A stretch of DNA of 64,000 nucleotides. Source: Clostridium carboxidivorans P7. GTDB taxonomy: Bacteria > Bacillota > Clostridia > Clostridiales > Clostridiaceae. This document shows positions 63,185-64,000 of this stretch, piece after piece (within the stretch, counting starts at the first letter, position 1; the number at the start of each line of letters is the position of its first letter). Where the stretch lies: positions 496,001 to 560,000 of the forward strand of contig NZ_CP011803.1 in the NCBI RefSeq assembly GCF_001038625.1, in the 5' to 3' direction. A program made the translations under genes and the position numbers. The notes under the pieces were generated by a model. It did no database searches, had not been told where the DNA came from, and was given only the letters and a program-made list of their open reading frames with translations.

Positions 63185-63406
63185 ATGACTGAGTGTCCTT
63201 TTTTATCAACTTATGACAATAGTATAGAGTGTTTTAAGGAATGTGCTTTATATAATTATAAAGCCACAGGAGATAATTGTCCTTTTCAAAATTTGAATGA
63301 ATATTTAATGGAAAAAGTAGATTATAAAAATGAAATAGAATCTGTTCAAAAAGACTTAATGTTTACTAAAGAATATTATGCAGAATTTCATAATCAATAT
63401 TTGTAA
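63185..63406 (+). CDS. Small cysteine-containing protein
   Basis: 73 residues, AGAGGGTG site. The N-terminal half holds all four cysteines (TECPFLSTYDNSIECFKECA and GDNCPF). This is a spacing compatible with one metal site; the C-terminal half is an amphipathic helix. I do not recognise the family, though CPFLSTYDN-type starts look conserved-protein-like. Encoded alone. Confidence 0.7.
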   Translation: MTECPFLSTYDNSIECFKECALYNYKATGDNCPFQNLNEYLMEKVDYKNEIESVQKDLMFTKEYYAEFHNQYL

Positions 63407-63466
63407 ATCGTAGTTTTATTTTAAAAAATCATCGTGCTAAAATGTGTAATAATTATTGTAGGATAA

Positions 63467-63582
63467 AAATAACTAGTCAAACATGGAGTATATTTTGTGC
63501 TATTTTTTATAATCATAACTCTTGGGATATTAATGATTATAAAATAGCACAAAATAATCTCACAACATTTGACTAGTTATTT
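63467..63582. repeat. Long 116-base inverted repeat
   Basis: Outer arms AAATAACTAGTCAAA / TTTGACTAGTTATTT pair perfectly. An inner stem of about 23 bp (63492-63516 with 63533-63555) pairs ATTTTGTGCTA with TAGCACAAAAT. The two are separated by a 10/12-base internal loop. It lies between convergent genes and could act as a terminator or be a relic mobile element. Confidence 0.7.
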
Positions 63583-63606
63583 AAATTTTTAAAATTATTT
63601 TTTTTA

Positions 63607-64000
63607 TTATTCTTCATATGTATTGGAATACTTATGAAGTAAATCTTGTTTTAAATCCCATAGTTTTTTTGATAAATCTACATAATATGTATGAGGATTT
63701 TCAAACCTTAAAACTTCAGGCCACATTTTACTTGTTTCTTCTTCAACAACTTTCTTAATGTCCATAACATTAGGATTTTCGTATATAGGGACTCCTTTGT
63801 CAAAAATTTTAACCATTAATTCTTTTACATAATAATCTTTAATTTTTTTCTTTTTCCATGTAAAAACTGGATCAAATATTTCAATAGGTTCATTTAAGTT
63901 TAATTCTTCATCACGTAAAGTTATTAAGTCTGCAATAGCTTTATTGTCTTTTTTAGTATATATTCTATATATATTTTTAAAACCTGGATTGGTTATTTTT
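63607..64000 (-). CDS. pncB: Nicotinate phosphoribosyltransferase, C-terminal part
   Basis: The frame is open to the window edge, so the 5' end lies outside; 130 residues are visible. NPGFKNIYRIYTK, KAIADLITLRDE, FDPVFTWKKKKIKDYYVKEL, and WPEVLRFENPHTYYVDLSKK then LWDLKQDLL match the C-terminal domain of PncB. PncB makes nicotinate mononucleotide for NAD salvage. An ATG at 63816 is internal. Confidence 0.85.
   Translation of the reverse strand, partial: KITNPGFKNIYRIYTKKDNKAIADLITLRDEELNLNEPIEIFDPVFTWKKKKIKDYYVKELMVKIFDKGVPIYENPNVMDIKKVVEEETSKMWPEVLRFENPHTYYVDLSKKLWDLKQDLLHKYSNTYEE

Overview
The window is AT-rich and densely coded, and it reads as part of the chromosome of an endospore-forming anaerobe of the class Clostridia, most like Clostridium sensu stricto. 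The evidence is the spoVA spore genes, a ferredoxin-linked (flavin-confurcating) lactate oxidation operon, many two-component kinases, clostridial lipoproteins, strong GGAGG ribosome sites with GTG and TTG starts, and riboswitches of Bacillota type. I see no phage, integron, CRISPR, rRNA or tRNA. Species cannot be fixed from the sequence alone.

Layout. 1-3.5 kb: 3' part of a large repetitive surface protein. 3.8-4.6 kb: a membrane-anchored barnase-like RNase and its barstar-like inhibitor. 4.8-8.5 kb: an AgrA/AgrC-like two-component pair followed by a second copy of the kinase whose regulator gene has been deleted down to a scar. 8.6-11.3 kb: beta-lysine acetyltransferase (ablB) under a c-di-AMP (ydaO-type) riboswitch, divergent from a cation/proton antiporter with its own leader terminator. 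11.6-15.2 kb: OmpR-type two-component system plus a lipoprotein. 15.6-19.5 kb: FIST sensor protein, a PAS kinase with a dead receiver domain, and a ferritin-like protein. 19.5-23.4 kb: secreted purple-acid-phosphatase-like enzyme, HAD phosphatase, RNase H-fold protein.

23.4-31.3 kb: lactate operon (FadR-type regulator, permease, nickel lactate racemase LarA, EtfB, EtfA, FAD lactate dehydrogenase). Two related regulatory segments with TGGTNNNACCA operators precede it. 31.4-34.8 kb: spoVAC-D-E bracketed by DUF1657 and DUF421 genes, the layout of the mobile spoVA operons tied to spore heat resistance. 35-38.6 kb: metal-chelate ABC importer containing a THEP1-type NTPase. 38.8-41 kb: topoisomerase III. 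41-44.5 kb (minus): ECF sigma, anti-sigma and ABC exporter. 44.8-50.8 kb: aromatic-acid-exporter-like protein, three-subunit xanthine dehydrogenase-type hydroxylase, and a purine permease under a guanine-class riboswitch. 51.4-64 kb: gltX, a sensor-poor chemoreceptor, GapB-like GAPDH, a DHOD-like iron-sulfur protein with a small ACT-like protein, subtilisin-like protease, beta-CASP nuclease, CoA-type Nudix hydrolase, D-Ala-D-Ala carboxypeptidase, a Cys-rich small protein and the 3' end of nicotinate phosphoribosyltransferase.

The least explained structure is a dispersed noncoding repeat. Two copies of about 295 bp (21303-21595 plus, 58919-59214 minus) have long terminal inverted repeats, four internal hairpins and one flanking hairpin, with base changes that preserve pairing. 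Two shorter fragments lie at 19482-19506 and 51259-51293. A second, unrelated family of long imperfect palindromes occurs at 11342-11411 and 24152-24244. Together with the c-di-AMP/ablB leader, the duplicated kinase with its regulator scar, and the pseudo-receiver kinase, these are the points most worth following up.
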